A program made the translations under genes and the position numbers. From Branchipolynoe longqiensis (taxonomy: Eukaryota; Annelida; Polychaeta; Phyllodocida; Polynoidae), in the NCBI GenBank assembly GCA_030323885.1, contig CM059197.1, positions 33,621,884 to 33,685,883 on the forward strand: a stretch of 64,000 bases of DNA. Reading direction: 5' to 3'. Below, one piece after another: positions 45,241 to 55,526 of this stretch; within the stretch, counting starts at the first letter, position 1; every line of letters starts with the position of its first letter. The notes under the pieces were generated by a model. That model made no database searches, was not told the DNA's origin, and was given only the letters and a program-made list of their open reading frames with translations.

Positions 45241-46390
45241 GTACGTACAGCCCCACCAACCCTTTATCCCGCACCAGCATATGTGTGCTCTTAGGCCGTG
45301 TATCCATAGACTGTTCCCTTGTGGTGTGTTCCCTTGTTCCCTTGTTCCATGTTCACTTGTGACTTTGTGACGTGCCACCCAGACAATGAACATGTTCATC
45401 GTCTATGTTCCCTGCACAAGGCCATACGGTCCCTGGGTCCAACCTATGGGAATGGCCACTAAGCAAAACACAGGTTCATTGTCTGTGTGGTGCATCACAA
45501 GGTCACAAGCGAACACAGAACAGTGTGTTTGTACATAATGTACATATTTGTATAATAATTCTTACGTTTGCTAACAGGTAAAACTAAAAGAATGATAGAG
45601 ACAAGAGAATGATAGAGTCAAGTAGGGCGATATGAGTTGGCGGTAAAAAATACACTTCAGAGCGAGTGTCGTGCAGAGCCCCCGGATAGGGGGGGGGAGG
45701 GCGGATAGGGGGGGGGGAGTGCTGGAAGCCGGACACACCCCACCCAGGAAGGGGGGAGGGGGGTAGTAGCAGGACACTTACAGAGATTATTACACACGAT
45801 AACAGTCTTATCACTATCCATATATATGTATATATCCGTATATATACATATATGTGCTCTATAATATATTATGGGAATATAAACAAGGACACTATCTATC
45901 TTCAGTTCCCTATATAATAGTATATTCACTGTATCCTATCTAACTGACTCTGTGTAGTACAGCATTGGCCACATTGGCGCCACCTGTGAGGGGCTCTAAG
46001 CACTGTATGCCAGCTGTGGCTGGCCGTTATCGCCTATAGACCCGTTGGGACGGTCAAAGTTGAATTTTATATATATATATGTATATATGTATATGTATAC
46101 ATATAATAATTATAATGGTGAACCTAATCTTTTAACTAAATTGAAAAATGGATATATATGGCTGAAACTCCAAAACATCGGACTATGCAACTTTAATATA
46201 ATACACAAAATAACCTATTCCAGCAAATAAGGCTAAGCTTTACCCCACAACTCACGAGTCTCAGCCAAAGACAGCCTCTTCTTAAAGTTGAAATCTTGGG
46301 GATGCTTTGACAATTTGATGTTTTTGTGGGACTGTGCGGGTTTGCAGAAGTCCTGTCGTTCAACACGGTGGTGCCCTTGCTCTCTCTACA
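45241..46390. other. Intron with TA microsatellite and dispersed GGCGCC repeat
   Basis: G-rich run at 45680-45765, TA-rich at 45810-45870 and 46060-46110. TTGGCCACATTGGCGCCACC at 45965-45984 recurs as TTGGCCACACCGGCGCCACT near 62344 and in altered form near 15598. A right-end TTAA-MITE fragment lies at about 46160-46197. No coding sequence before exon G. Confidence 0.55.
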
Positions 46391-46393
46391 CAG

Positions 46394-46565
46394 GAGCAGT
46401 TCTTCCTGATCTACGACCTCAAGTTCGATTGCCGCTACGTGCTCAAGGTGCAGCCGGTGTGTGAGGACGGCCTGGTCGGCCCCGTCTCCAGAGTGTCCTT
46501 CAAGACGCCCTCTTGCGGCCAGGTCGAGGTGCAGGGCCCCGTCCACCCCGACTGCCCCACCAACA
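46394..46565 (+). CDS. ANOS1: anosmin-1 exon G, end of FN3-3 and linker
   Basis: The acceptor is CTCTCTACACAG and the donor is AACA|GTAAGC. The exon is 172 bases, entering in phase 0 and leaving in phase 1. It encodes EQFFLIYDLKFDCRYVLKVQ and continues through PVCEDGLVGPVSRVSFKTPS. The motif L-x-F-D-C-R-Y-V-L-K-V-Q-P-V mirrors the human L-S-F-S-C-K-Y-K-V-T-V-Q-P-I. The linker to FN3-4 has two further cysteines, in PSCGQ and HPDCPTN, matching the paired cysteines at this point in vertebrate anosmin. These cysteines are the strongest single evidence for the family assignment. Confidence 0.94.
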
Positions 46566-46774
46566 GTAAGCCCCTCTTATCTGAGCTATAGCTAGATCGG
46601 TTCTAGATATGTGGTCCACCCACCGTCACACACCGTCTACGGCAATAAACATAATATTTAAATAAAAATGTATTTGAAAAAAAACAACCAACATTAAACA
46701 CAAAAAACACTAGGAGTTTCTCTTCTTTTTATTTTATTTCGAACATTTTTCATGTTGCTTCCTATTATTTTTAG

Positions 46775-46960
46775 AGTGAATAATTTTTAGAATAAATAAT
46801 TTTTAGAATAAATAATTTTTAGAATAAATAATTTTTAGAATAAATAATTGTTAGAATCAATTTTTTTTTAATTAATTATTTTTAGAATCAATTTTTTTTT
46901 AAATCAATTATTTTGTTAATCAATTATTTTTAGAATCAATTCAATAATTTTGTTTTAGAA
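46775..46960. repeat. AGAATAAATAATTTTT repeats
   Basis: A 17-base unit TTTTTAGAATAAATAA is repeated about seven times, decaying to the right. Confidence 0.88.
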
Positions 46961-47144
46961 TAAACTTAATTTCTTTGAGATTTTTTCATGAAGAAAATAA
47001 GGCTGTAAGAATGATTTTTTAACCAATAGTTAGTTACATGACATACGACGGTTAGACAATGAACCCTATTTAAGATTGGTTTCTTCCGTGCTATTTAAGT
47101 GATTTGTTTGTTTGTTGGGGTTTTACAGCTTGTCGGAGTGAAAA

Positions 47145-48270
47145 TAAAATATGATCTATATACACTGCACTATGGCTTATATACTATGGCGAACAATGTT
47201 TTCTATGGCTGTCTAAGCATGATAGACTATGACCTATATAATATGGTGGATAATGTTTCTCCCATGATTGTCTAAGTAAAGATAGACTCTGAAATGTATA
47301 CTATGATGGATGATGTCCTCCCTGACTGCTGAAGTGGAGATAGACTATGATCTGTATATACTGGTGGATAATGTTGTCTTCCATGACTGTCTAAGCAGAC
47401 ACTAACTATGACCTATATACCATGGTGGATGATGTCTTCCATGACTGTCTGAGCCAACATTAACTAGGACCTATATACCGTGGTGGATGATGTCTTCCAT
47501 GACTGTCTGAGCCGACATTAACTAAGACCTGTGTACCACAGTGGATGATGTCTTCCATGACTGTCTAAGCAGACATTAACTATGACCTATATACCGTGGT
47601 GGATGATGTATTCCATGACTGTCTGAGCCGACATTAACTAGGACCTATATACCATGGTGGACAATGTATTCCATGACTGTCTGAGCCGACATTAACTAGG
47701 ACCTATATACCATGGTGGATGATGTATTCCATGACTGTCTGAGCCGACATTAACTAGGAGCTATATACCATGGTGGATGATGTATTCCATGACTGTCAGA
47801 GCCGACATTAACTATGCCATATTTACACTGGTGAATAATGTTGTCTTCTATCACTGTCTAAGTAGAGATAGACTGTGACCTATATAAACTGGTGGTTAAT
47901 GTTGTCTTCCATGACTATCTAAGCAGATATAGACTATACCTTGGTAGACGATGTCTTCTATGACTGTCTAAGCAGACATTAACTATGATCTATATACACT
48001 GGTGGATAATGTTGTCTTCCATGACTCTCTAAGCAGACATAGACTATGACCTATATACACTGGTGGATAATGTTGTCTTCCATGACTGTCTAAGCAGCCA
48101 TTAACTATAACTTATAAGTTATATAAACTGGTGGATAATGTTGTCTTCCATGACTATCAAAGCAGATATAGACTATTACATGACCTATATACAATGGTGG
48201 ATAACGTTGTCCCCCCTGACTGTCTAAGTAGAGATTGACTATGGCCTATATCCAGTGTTACTCTTAAGCA
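47145..48270. repeat. 58-bp minisatellite upstream of exon H
   Basis: The unit AACTATGACCTATATACCAT, GGTGGATGATGTCTTCCATG, ACTGTCTGAGCCGACATT (58 bases) is repeated about 19 times. The central copies (47400-47820) are nearly identical; the outer ones are diverged. The array fills most of the intron between exons G and H. Confidence 0.92.
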
Positions 48271-48319
48271 ATGTCTCAGTTTGACAGTTTATGGTCAACC
48301 TGCTGCTGCTTCATTTCAG

Positions 48320-48432
48320 TGCCGCGTATACCAGAGGAGCCTCCAAACCTAACTCACACATTGCTCATCAAGCAAACCAACATCACAGCGCGCGTAAACT
48401 GGCGCGAGCCACAATCAGATGCTGCCATCACG
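48320..48432 (+). CDS. ANOS1: anosmin-1 exon H, start of FN3 domain 4
   Basis: The acceptor is GCTTCATTTCAG and the donor is ACG|GTAAGT. The exon is 113 bases, entering in phase 1 and leaving in phase 0. The peptide opens MPRIPEEPPNLTHTLLIKQ and continues TNITARVNWREPQSDAAIT. The NIT sequon followed by a strand-B tryptophan (N-I-T-x-x-x-x-W) is found at the same position in human FN3-4. The leading methionine is created by the splice and is not a start. A 58-bp minisatellite ends about 50 bases before this exon. Confidence 0.9.
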
Positions 48433-49153
48433 GTAAGTACTGCTCTCTAACTTGCAACATGACGGCAAGAAATGTAGGTCATGTTTGAGGTGTTTCCGGG
48501 TGGGGGGGGACCCCTTAGGTTACCTGTAGGTAACATTGCAGCGTTGGATGGAGCCACCCTTTAATGGGACACCCACAGACGGGAGTCGGGTTGCGGTGGG
48601 GGAACACGATGAAACCCTCGCCTGGCAGAGATCAAACAAAACTACTGAGATCAAATAAAACTATGGGTCTTCAAGAATAGCGCTTGGAATTCACAGCAAG
48701 AAGTCACCAGGGCTTCTTAAAATCAATAATATTCCAGGGTAGGACAATAAGGACTGCCCAGTTGCCCAGGGCACCTAGTTTACTCGGTCGGGCAGGTGAA
48801 GTTCTTGGTGACCTGCCCGAACAGGGAGGTCATTATTTTTCTGATCTGCAGTAGCAGATTTCAGTTTCAATTGACTAACTTGGGCTTGGGCAAGTAGTTT
48901 TGCCACTCGGGCAAGTAGAAAATTCAGTCCCTTGCCCTAGCAAGTAAGTAGCTATGATTTTGGAATTGTTTTAACTGCTTCTTTGTTTGGGTTTTACCTC
49001 CTAGCAACTCCTGAGGTCATATCAGGCTGGGTTGTGCTGAATCAGTGTATGAATTTTTAGAATTTATGAATTAACTTCAGAAACAATGCAGGGAAGCACT
49101 GTCCCGCTACACTGTGACTTTGTTTAATTAAGAGTGGTGTCTTCTCACTGCAG
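48433..49153. other. Intron H/I, mostly unique
   Basis: Short intron. A SINE tail fragment is visible at about 48985-49032 (CCTAGCAACTCCTGAGGTCA). Nothing else was recognised. Confidence 0.6.
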
Positions 49154-49279
49154 GGTTACCGGATAATCTGGGGTCAGGCCGTCGAGAGTAGCTACGACTC
49201 GTCGAAGGTGATCATGGACCAGGATGCAGCACTCACAAAGGTCTTGTCGAAGAGCGCTGCTCAGCATGGCCAGAACAGT
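49154..49279 (+). CDS. ANOS1: anosmin-1 exon I, middle of FN3-4
   Basis: The acceptor is CTCACTGCAG and the donor is AGT|GTAAGT. The exon is 126 bases, phase 0 at both ends. It encodes GYRIIWGQAVESSYDSSKVI, then MDQDAALTKVLSKSAAQHGQ, then NS. The strand-C motif GYRIIW corresponds to GFQVTW of the human domain. The C-E segment (positions 9-42) is long and polar with no strong hydrophobic pattern, as in the vertebrate protein. A TTATGAATATG-type satellite starts within about 80 bases of the donor. Confidence 0.9.
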
Positions 49280-49354
49280 GTAAGTGCACCCTTCCTGCCC
49301 AGTGTCATTTGGTTGGTTGTTGTGGTTTTATGTAAGGTCACATCAGGATTATGA

Positions 49355-50228
49355 TGGTGATGGTTATTATTATGAATATGAATATGATAGTTATTATCGT
49401 GAATATGGTTAATGGTTATAATGGTATTATTATGAATATGATAGTTATTATTATGAATATGGTTACGGTTTTTAAGATTATAATGGTTATAATGGTATTA
49501 TTATGAATATGATAGTTATTATTATGAATACGGTTACGGTTGTCAAAAGTATAATGGTTATAATGGTATTATTATGATTATGATGGTTATTATTATGAAT
49601 ATGAATATGATAGTTATTATTATGAATATGGTTACAGTTTTTAAGATTATAATGGGTATAATGGGAATATTATGAATATGATAGTTATTATTATGAATAT
49701 GGTTACAGTTTTTAAGATTATAATGGTTATAATGGTATTATTATGAATATGATAGTTATTATTATGAAAATGGTTATGGTTTTTAAGATTATAATGGTCA
49801 TAATGGTATTATTATGATTATGATGGTTATTATTATGAATATGGTGGTTATTATGAATATGATTATGATCGTTATAATTCTGATTATGATGGTTATTATT
49901 GTTCTGATTACGATGGTTATTGCTATGAATATTATTATGACTATTATTATGAATATGGTTATGGTGGTTATAGTTATGCCTATGCAGGTTATCACGATGG
50001 TTATTATTATTAATATGATTATGGTGGTTAGTATTATGAATATGATTATGGTGGCTATAATTATGGTTATGCAGATTGTTATTATGATGGTTATCCAAAT
50101 GAATATTATGATGGTTATCCAAATGAATATGATTATTACGGTATAAATACGCTTATGATGAATACGATTGTGACGGTTATTATTATTAATATGATTATGG
50201 TGGATATAATTATAATTATTATCATTAT
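49355..50228. repeat. TTATTATGAATATGATGG satellite in intron I/J
   Basis: Units such as GGTTATTATTATGAATATGA fill nearly the whole 961-base intron. The first half also has a longer unit of about 110 bases (with GGTTACGGTTTTTAAGATTA). The Met/Ile or His/Asn-rich frames are artefacts. Confidence 0.92.
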
Positions 50229-50240
50229 TGCTATTTGCAG

Positions 50241-50382
50241 AACCTGTATTCTTTCAACATTGGCTCCCTCCTGGAGGCTACCACCTACTTGTTGCGGCTC
50301 CAGGCCATCTCCAGGGCAGGGTCAGGCCAGGTGGCTGTCATTCACTTCACCACTCCCATGCTCCAGGCGCCGCCACCTTTAG
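50241..50382 (+). CDS. ANOS1: anosmin-1 exon J, end of FN3-4
   Basis: The acceptor is TTGCTATTTGCAG. The donor is TTAG|GTCAGT, which departs slightly from the GTAAGT used elsewhere. The exon is 142 bases, entering in phase 0 and leaving in phase 1. It encodes NLYSFNIGSLLEATTYLLRL, then QAISRAGSGQVAVIHFTTPM, then LQAPPPL. The tyrosine-corner motif L-x-x-x-T-x-Y and the strand-G ending F-x-T-P are clear; human FN3-4 ends, from memory, in FRTPELPP. The (TTA/ATG)n satellite reaches to within about 15 bases of this exon. Confidence 0.92.
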
Positions 50383-50499
50383 GTCAGTCAGTGTCCCGCC
50401 ACTCCATCTTCTTTATTACTAAGCACTCCATTACATAATGCATGCCATCATTTCGTCCCGATCCTGGAAGTCAGCTCATAGTGCTTTGCGTCATCTGAG

Positions 50500-50845
50500 G
50501 TTGGTCGGTTGTTGGAGTCTTACATCCTGGCAACATCTAAGGTCATATCAGGATAGGTAGCGACTTGTGACAGCGCGGACTCATGACCACTATGAGGTGC
50601 TGCCCCACTGGGAAATCAGGCCGTCGGCACCATGACCCGATACGCCACTCAGTCACATTATTCTGACACTGAGCTAACCAGTCCTTTCCCTATCCTATTA
50701 ATGCTGAGTGCCAGGCTAGGTAGCGACAAGTATCAATTTGATAAGTCATTGGTTTGACTCGAACGGGAACCGAATCCTGGTCGAGTCAAACCAATGACTT
50801 AAAAAATTATACCTGTCACTTCCCAGTGGGGCAGCACTATAAATA
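50500..50845. mobile_element. SINE family 1 minus copy followed by an inverted + fragment
   Basis: The minus copy runs from TTGGTCGGTTGTTGGAGTCT (tail) at 50501 to about 50778 in the head. There it meets a + fragment, TGGTCGAGTCAAACCAATGA, joined directly to CCCAGTGGGGCAGCACTATA (50779-50843). The two share the tRNA-derived B-box region back to back. Confidence 0.75.
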
Positions 50846-51165
50846 ATAATAATAATAATAATAATAATAATTAACCCTTGCGTATCTTTATACTCACATA
50901 ATTCGTTATAGATCACATATATTATATATAATACATGTAATACATATTATACATATTATATATATTTCATTTCACATATATTATACATATAACAAGTATG
51001 TATATGAATCCCACCTAATATATAGTAATAACCAATATTGTAATATCCCTCACCGTCTCTTTCAATCTGTCTGTATGTCTGTATGTCTGTCTCTCTCTGT
51101 CTGTCCGTCTGTCGGTACGTCTGTCTGTATGTATGTATCTCTCTCTGTCTGTCTCTCTCCCTTGT
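50840..51165. repeat. AAT and CTGT microsatellites with dispersed repeat fragment
   Basis: (AAT)n at 50843-50870, the dispersed phrase CTTTATACTCACATAATTCG at 50887-50906, TATATA at 50918-50990, and (CTGT)n at 51067-51160 ending about 45 bases before exon K. Confidence 0.85.
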
Positions 51166-51209
51166 CTGCCTAAACTAACCTAACGCCGCCCTTTTCTTGG
51201 CGCTTGCAG

Positions 51210-51427
51210 GGCCCCCGTACAAGCAGGACCGCCAAGAAAAGGCCGTGAGTCCCTTACCGCGTGCAACGGAGCTGCCGGATGAGCAGCCGGCCGCTAACGT
51301 CGTCATTTTAAGCGGAAGTTCCTCCGCAGCCGGCCTCACGCCGCAACACCGCACCTCGGCCGTCACCTACTCAGTCCTCTGGTCGTTAGGGGCGTGGCTA
51401 TTATTAGCCAGGCCGGTCTTCACCTAG
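51210..51427 (+). CDS. ANOS1: anosmin-1 last exon K, C-terminal tail with possible GPI signal
   Basis: The acceptor is GGCGCTTGCAG. The exon enters in phase 1 and ends at the TAG at 51425-51427. It encodes 72 residues: a basic start (GPPYKQDRQEK), a low-complexity Pro/Glu/Ala stretch, a small-residue segment (SGSSSAAG), and a hydrophobic end including TYSVLWSLGAWLLLARPVFT. The ending has the layout of a GPI-attachment signal: small residues, a spacer, about 15-18 hydrophobic residues, and a stop immediately after. Vertebrate anosmin-1 instead ends in a histidine-rich hydrophilic tail. A single-pass membrane anchor, or frame drift in a fast-evolving tail, are alternatives. The frame and stop are secure; the GPI reading is inference. 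Confidence 0.85.
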
Positions 51428-51490
51428 GACACATACCTGTTTTTTTTGTGTTTAAAAAAAATAAATTTTAAACAGTGTAATATACGTTTG
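51428..51490 (+). terminator. 3' UTR with polyadenylation signal AATAAA
   Basis: An AATAAA hexamer lies at 51460-51465, 33 bases after the stop codon, in an A/T-rich stretch and followed by a T-rich region from about 51509. It fits a very short 3' UTR ending near 51480-51490. The exact cleavage site cannot be read from sequence alone, and a later signal could be used. Confidence 0.6.
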
Positions 51491-52660
51491 AATCAAAACT
51501 ACAACACTTTTTTATTTCAATTTTATGTTTTTCAATATTTTTTTTTTTAGATTCTTATTTTGCTCGCAGGTGAGTTGTGTATTGGTACTGCTGAATATGT
51601 ATGTACTGTGAGTGAAAGTCTGGAGTAGGTGGGTGAGGGTTGGGGTGGGGGTGGAGGAGGGGGGGGGGGCAGTAGTGTGATGGGACTAGATTAGGTGTGA
51701 TCATATTGGGGTTGTGGGTGTGTGTGGATGGAGTGAGGTGTGCAGGGTCTATATAATTTAGTTTTTTGTTTTACGTCCGAGCAACATCTAAGGTCATATC
51801 AGGACGGGCGGGTCTATATAAAGAAGGTGTGAGTGCTTTGATGGCGGGTGTTTCATGTGTTTCCACCGATAAGAAATAGCTCACCCAATATCTTAGATAC
51901 CATAAAATGACCATACCCAGATGTAAACAAGCATTACTGTGCAGCCGTCAAAACTCTTATTAGGCCAGATTAAAAAAATTCTTGTTTAGCATCCCCGCCC
52001 GACCTGAGAAATATGCCGCCAACCTCCAAATATTTTGTATTTTGTATTTGTCAAAGAAACCTTCAAACAAAATATTAATGAGGAAGACCAATTGCCTGCG
52101 ACTGAAATTTCCCCTGCTTAATCAACTAATGTACCAAAAAAATACTCAAAGCAGCTCTTTCCAACCTATCATAATGATCGCGCAATGACCTACAATCTTT
52201 ACCCCGATGATTTTATAGTAATTTTAATGCTGTCTTGCTCAATTTCTAGCTAGAAAGTGTCTACGGTCTTCTCTACCTTCATATCATACCTTCCGACCAT
52301 GAATACCATGGTTAGTTTTCAAACCTCCCGCCAAACTTTGAAAAATTGAAATTGGTGGATGCTAAACAAGTTGTTGTTTTAGGTGGCCTTACTGATAGCG
52401 CTCTATGCAAAGCAATATGATTGAGAATTTGCTTTGACGTCACAAAACCACATTGTTTTTGTTTACACCACCATCTTGGATGGAACGCTTTAACCAGCAT
52501 AATCTAGAATAGCTCAGTAGAAAGGTGCTCTCCATATACAATCAATTTTATTTTTTTTAATTATTACTATAGAAATGATGCGAGTAATACTATTTGTATA
52601 GATCTTCCTTGAGGTTTAATTTTGTTTCCGTTTTTTAGGGTTTTTACATTATGGCAGCGT
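51491..52660. other. Downstream flank, unique sequence
   Basis: A G-run at 51656-51670, a SINE tail at about 51775-51805, and the tail module GACTGAAATTTCCCCTGCTT at about 52099. Otherwise AT-rich without a recognisable gene. Confidence 0.55.
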
Positions 52661-53060
52661 GAGCACCAGTATCTAAGTTCGATATGTAGGATCAAAGTTA
52701 GATAATTGTTTTGAAAATGTGATGTTTTCATTGGACTATGCAGCTTTAACGATGCCAACTTCAGATCCTTCTGGGAATACAGATGTCGGCTACGAAATTC
52801 TGAATTGACGCTGATCATGGTCACGCATCAATGACATTCAATAAAAGTGTTGGGGCAAGAATTGGTGATGGTCGATGAAGGTATGAATTAGCTAATATTT
52901 GTAGATAAGCTAATTCCTAGCTTCATCGACCAGGACACCGGCACCGTGTCAAACCAATGACTTACCAAATTGATACTAAATATTATCACTACCTAACCTG
53001 GCCCATCCTGATATGACCTTAGATGTTGCCAGGATCTAAAACTCCATTAAAACAACCTCG
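52660..53060. mobile_element. TTAA-MITE end fragment and SINE family 1 fragment
   Basis: 52668-52750 is the end of a reversed TTAA-MITE (CATTGGACTATGCAGCTTTA). About 52940-53045 contains SINE pieces (GTCAAACCAATGACTTACCA and CCTGATATGACCTTAGATGT). Confidence 0.65.
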
Positions 53061-53143
53061 CTTGGCAATACAAGGATAGGAAAAGGTGTTTCTTAAAAGA
53101 AAACTGACTCATGGATATTTAGTGTGTCAGTTTCCATTACAAG

Positions 53144-53174
<31 letters not shown>

Positions 53175-53312
53175 GGTTGCTTTACGCCGTGTAGGCAGCA
53201 TAGGCCATATTCACGGCGAGCCATTACATGGATGAAAGATATCCGCTATTTCGCAGATTTCCGGGCTTTTTCAATCCCACAGCACGATTAACATATAGGC
53301 TCTACTGTTTTA

Positions 53313-53480
53313 CGCTGCAGCACCATCAGCGTATACTAATATGTAGTGCAGACGCCGCAGCACTATCAGCGTATACTACTAATACGTGTTTCAAATGGTG
53401 CAACACTATCAGTGTATACTACTAATACGTGCTTCAAATGGCGCAGCACTATCAGCATATACCAATATATATATATATAT
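53313..53480. repeat. GCAGCACTATCAGCGTATAC tandem repeat
   Basis: Four units of about 45 bases containing GCAGCACTATCAGCGTATAC and TAATACGTG(C/T)TTCAAATGG. The same motif occurs inverted inside the foldback element at 4074-4178. A TA run follows at 53465-53482. Confidence 0.75.
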
Positions 53481-53489
53481 ATGTAATCT

Positions 53490-53590
53490 AACTTCCGGGA
53501 ATTTCCCACGATTCCCTGACAATGCTAATCCTATGGGAGAATATTAGCATTCCCGCTTTTTTTCCCCAGAAACCATTTTCATCCCTGCCA
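53490..53590. mobile_element. Fragment of the CAGGGATGAAAG element
   Basis: Inverted relative to 14464-14640: CCCTGACAATGCTAATCC matches GGATTAGCATTGTCAGGG. It ends CATTTTCATCCCTG next to unique DNA. 53600-54500 holds AAT and TA microsatellites and no gene. Confidence 0.6.
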
Positions 53591-54504
53591 TTACTCCAAC
53601 CTTTAGTGTGTCGCTCAACATGGATACCTAAAAAACTAAAACATGTGGTCTGTGACGTCACTTGCATATATATTCCCACCAAATATGATTGATAGATATA
53701 TTCCTCTGCATTAATTCCAGAAACGGCTGTTTTCTAACGGTTAAGTTGCTCCAAGTTGAAGTATTTTGGTTGCAATATGAAAGTGTTTAAACTCAACTAT
53801 ATTGACAGTGTTAGAGTAAATACCACGGGACTAAAAATAATGATAGCAATAATAATAACAATAATAACAATAATAATAATAATAACAATAATCGCGTCCT
53901 AGGTGAAGACTTGTGTATTGCGAGTGTCGGGTCCAGTGAGGAACTGTAAGATAGTATATTGTGAGAAAGGTAACATTATATTGTATATATAACAAAAATG
54001 ATCATTAATCTGTAATCTAAAATAAAGAAATGCACCTATACATATGGATTGAGATAACTATGAAAGAGAGCATACTCACAGATGGTAGCGGGTGAATGTG
54101 GACATTGATTTTACTTGTATATATACATATACCCACGACGATATATATATATAAATATATATGCCTATATATAATGATAATCTATCCAGTAAATCTATTG
54201 TATTATAAACTGCAAAATAGAACTACGAAGTCGGGACTTGGTCATGATAGATTCAAGAAGCCTGACGATGCGCGCGCACCCCTCACTGTCTATACACACC
54301 ATATTGTAGGGTAGCAGGACAAAGTTTACTTTTTTAACTACATTTCTGATGTTTTGTATACGGCTCTGGGTTTAGTGGGTGGGTGGGTGGGTGGGAGGGT
54401 GGGTTGGTGGGTGTGCAACTGAGATAGCGTGTGCTCCTTGATTGCCTTTGTATCCTGCAGTTTTACCACACAGGTCTGTCTGCCAGCAGCGTGCAGTGGG
54501 TTAA

Positions 54505-55131
54505 AGTTACGTAGTCCGATGAAATATCGAACAGAGTGGTTAGGGTGTCAGACTTTTTTTCTAGGTCAGACTCCTAATCTGAAGGTCGGTGGTTCGATTC
54601 CCCATGTCCCCACCTCTGCCAATTTGGATTTCCACCGCTGTGTATAACTTACAGCGACATCAAAGGCCAGTTGCTCTCATACCATGTCTATGTTGTGTGG
54701 GAGGTTAAAAGATCCCTTGGGTCGGTAAAAGTGTAGACTCAGGCTTTCTATCGACACACTGCCTAATGGTGAAAACAAGTCTATTCAGACTTATCCATGA
54801 TAGGCAGTATAAATCTTCAAGAAATAAAAAAATCTAGATTTGATTCTACATATCTAACTTAGACACTGATGCACTTATGAAGCATTTCTTTCTGTGTAGA
54901 AGGCAATACTGAGCCAATTTAACAGAACCTGTTATTGCAGAAGTCTATGGTGTCAGAGTTTTGGCAAGCTTGCCAAAACTAATTTTCCATGTTTGCACTC
55001 AAAATATCTCAAAAGTTTACCATTTAAAATAAAAGTAACTTTGCACTAATGTAAAGTAGAAACTAGTGATCGATCTAATATATTTATCTCAGAAAAAATA
55101 CAGAAATTCAAAACCATCGGACTATGCAACT
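54505..55131. mobile_element. TTAA-MITE M6 interrupted by a SINE family 2 copy
   Basis: The MITE starts after TTAA (54501-54504) as AGTTACGTAGTCCGATGAAA. It breaks at about 54530 and resumes at about 54833 (TCTAGATTTGATTCTACATA), ending CATCGGACTATGCAACT near 55131. About 25 bases of the MITE consensus are missing at the junction, so the insertion came with a small deletion. Confidence 0.75.
54531..54832 (+). mobile_element. SINE family 2, + copy with readable tRNA head
   Basis: AGAGTGGTTAGGGTGTCAGA is the start of the tRNA-like head. It contains CAGACTCCTAATCTG (anticodon stem-loop with CCT) and GGTGGTTCGATTCCCC (B box). The tail ends GATAGGCAGTATAAATCTTC followed by AAGAAATAAAAAAA. Confidence 0.82.
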
Positions 55132-55492
55132 ATAAGTATGGTGGGGGAGGCGGGGGCGGGGGGGGGGCGGGGAGGTCCTCCTGGCACCGGTACCTGTGTG
55201 GGAGTGGACGTTATTTCTGCAAGGCACTCGGTGTGTGGCATGGTTGGCAAAAATGAATTATGCACATGGTTCGTACATGTCTTGGGGTGTGTGTGTGGGG
55301 GGGGGGGGCTGAATTCCGTTAACATTGATGGTTTTAAAATCTAGGCTTGAAAATGGCGTGATACACGCAGCCAAAGTTGATTGTGTTCTGGAAAAGTGCT
55401 TGAATTTAACCAACAGGAATATCAATTTTATTTGGCGGTTTCATTCTTCGTTGGATTCAATGCATGTATACATGTACATATACATAGTTGGA

Positions 55493-55526
<34 letters not shown>

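Larger units (their letters stand above)
18905..51427 (+). other. ANOS1: anosmin-1 homologue gene, 3' portion (11 exons)
   Basis: Eleven exons with GT-AG introns join into a single open frame of 454 codons plus a stop. Anosmin-1 is a secreted, heparan-sulphate-binding matrix glycoprotein with a WAP domain and four FN3 domains, acting in axon guidance, neuron migration and FGF-receptor signalling. This part encodes FN3-2, FN3-3, FN3-4 and the C-terminus. Identity rests on the FN3 order, on the peptide PVSRYKVYW (human anosmin-1, from memory, PVHHYKVFW), on cysteines within FN3-3 and just after it, and on an NIT glycosylation site at the start of FN3-4. Introns between domains are phase 1. Introns inside domains are phase 0, except one phase-1 intron in FN3-3. 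The 5' exons are outside the window or unrecognised. Intron lengths run from about 0.7 to 8.7 kb. Confidence 0.9.

Noticed and set aside
49727..50146. His/Asn-rich and Met/Ile-rich frames next to exon J
   Set aside because: They are the two strands of the intronic satellite. The splice frame of exons I and J skips it.
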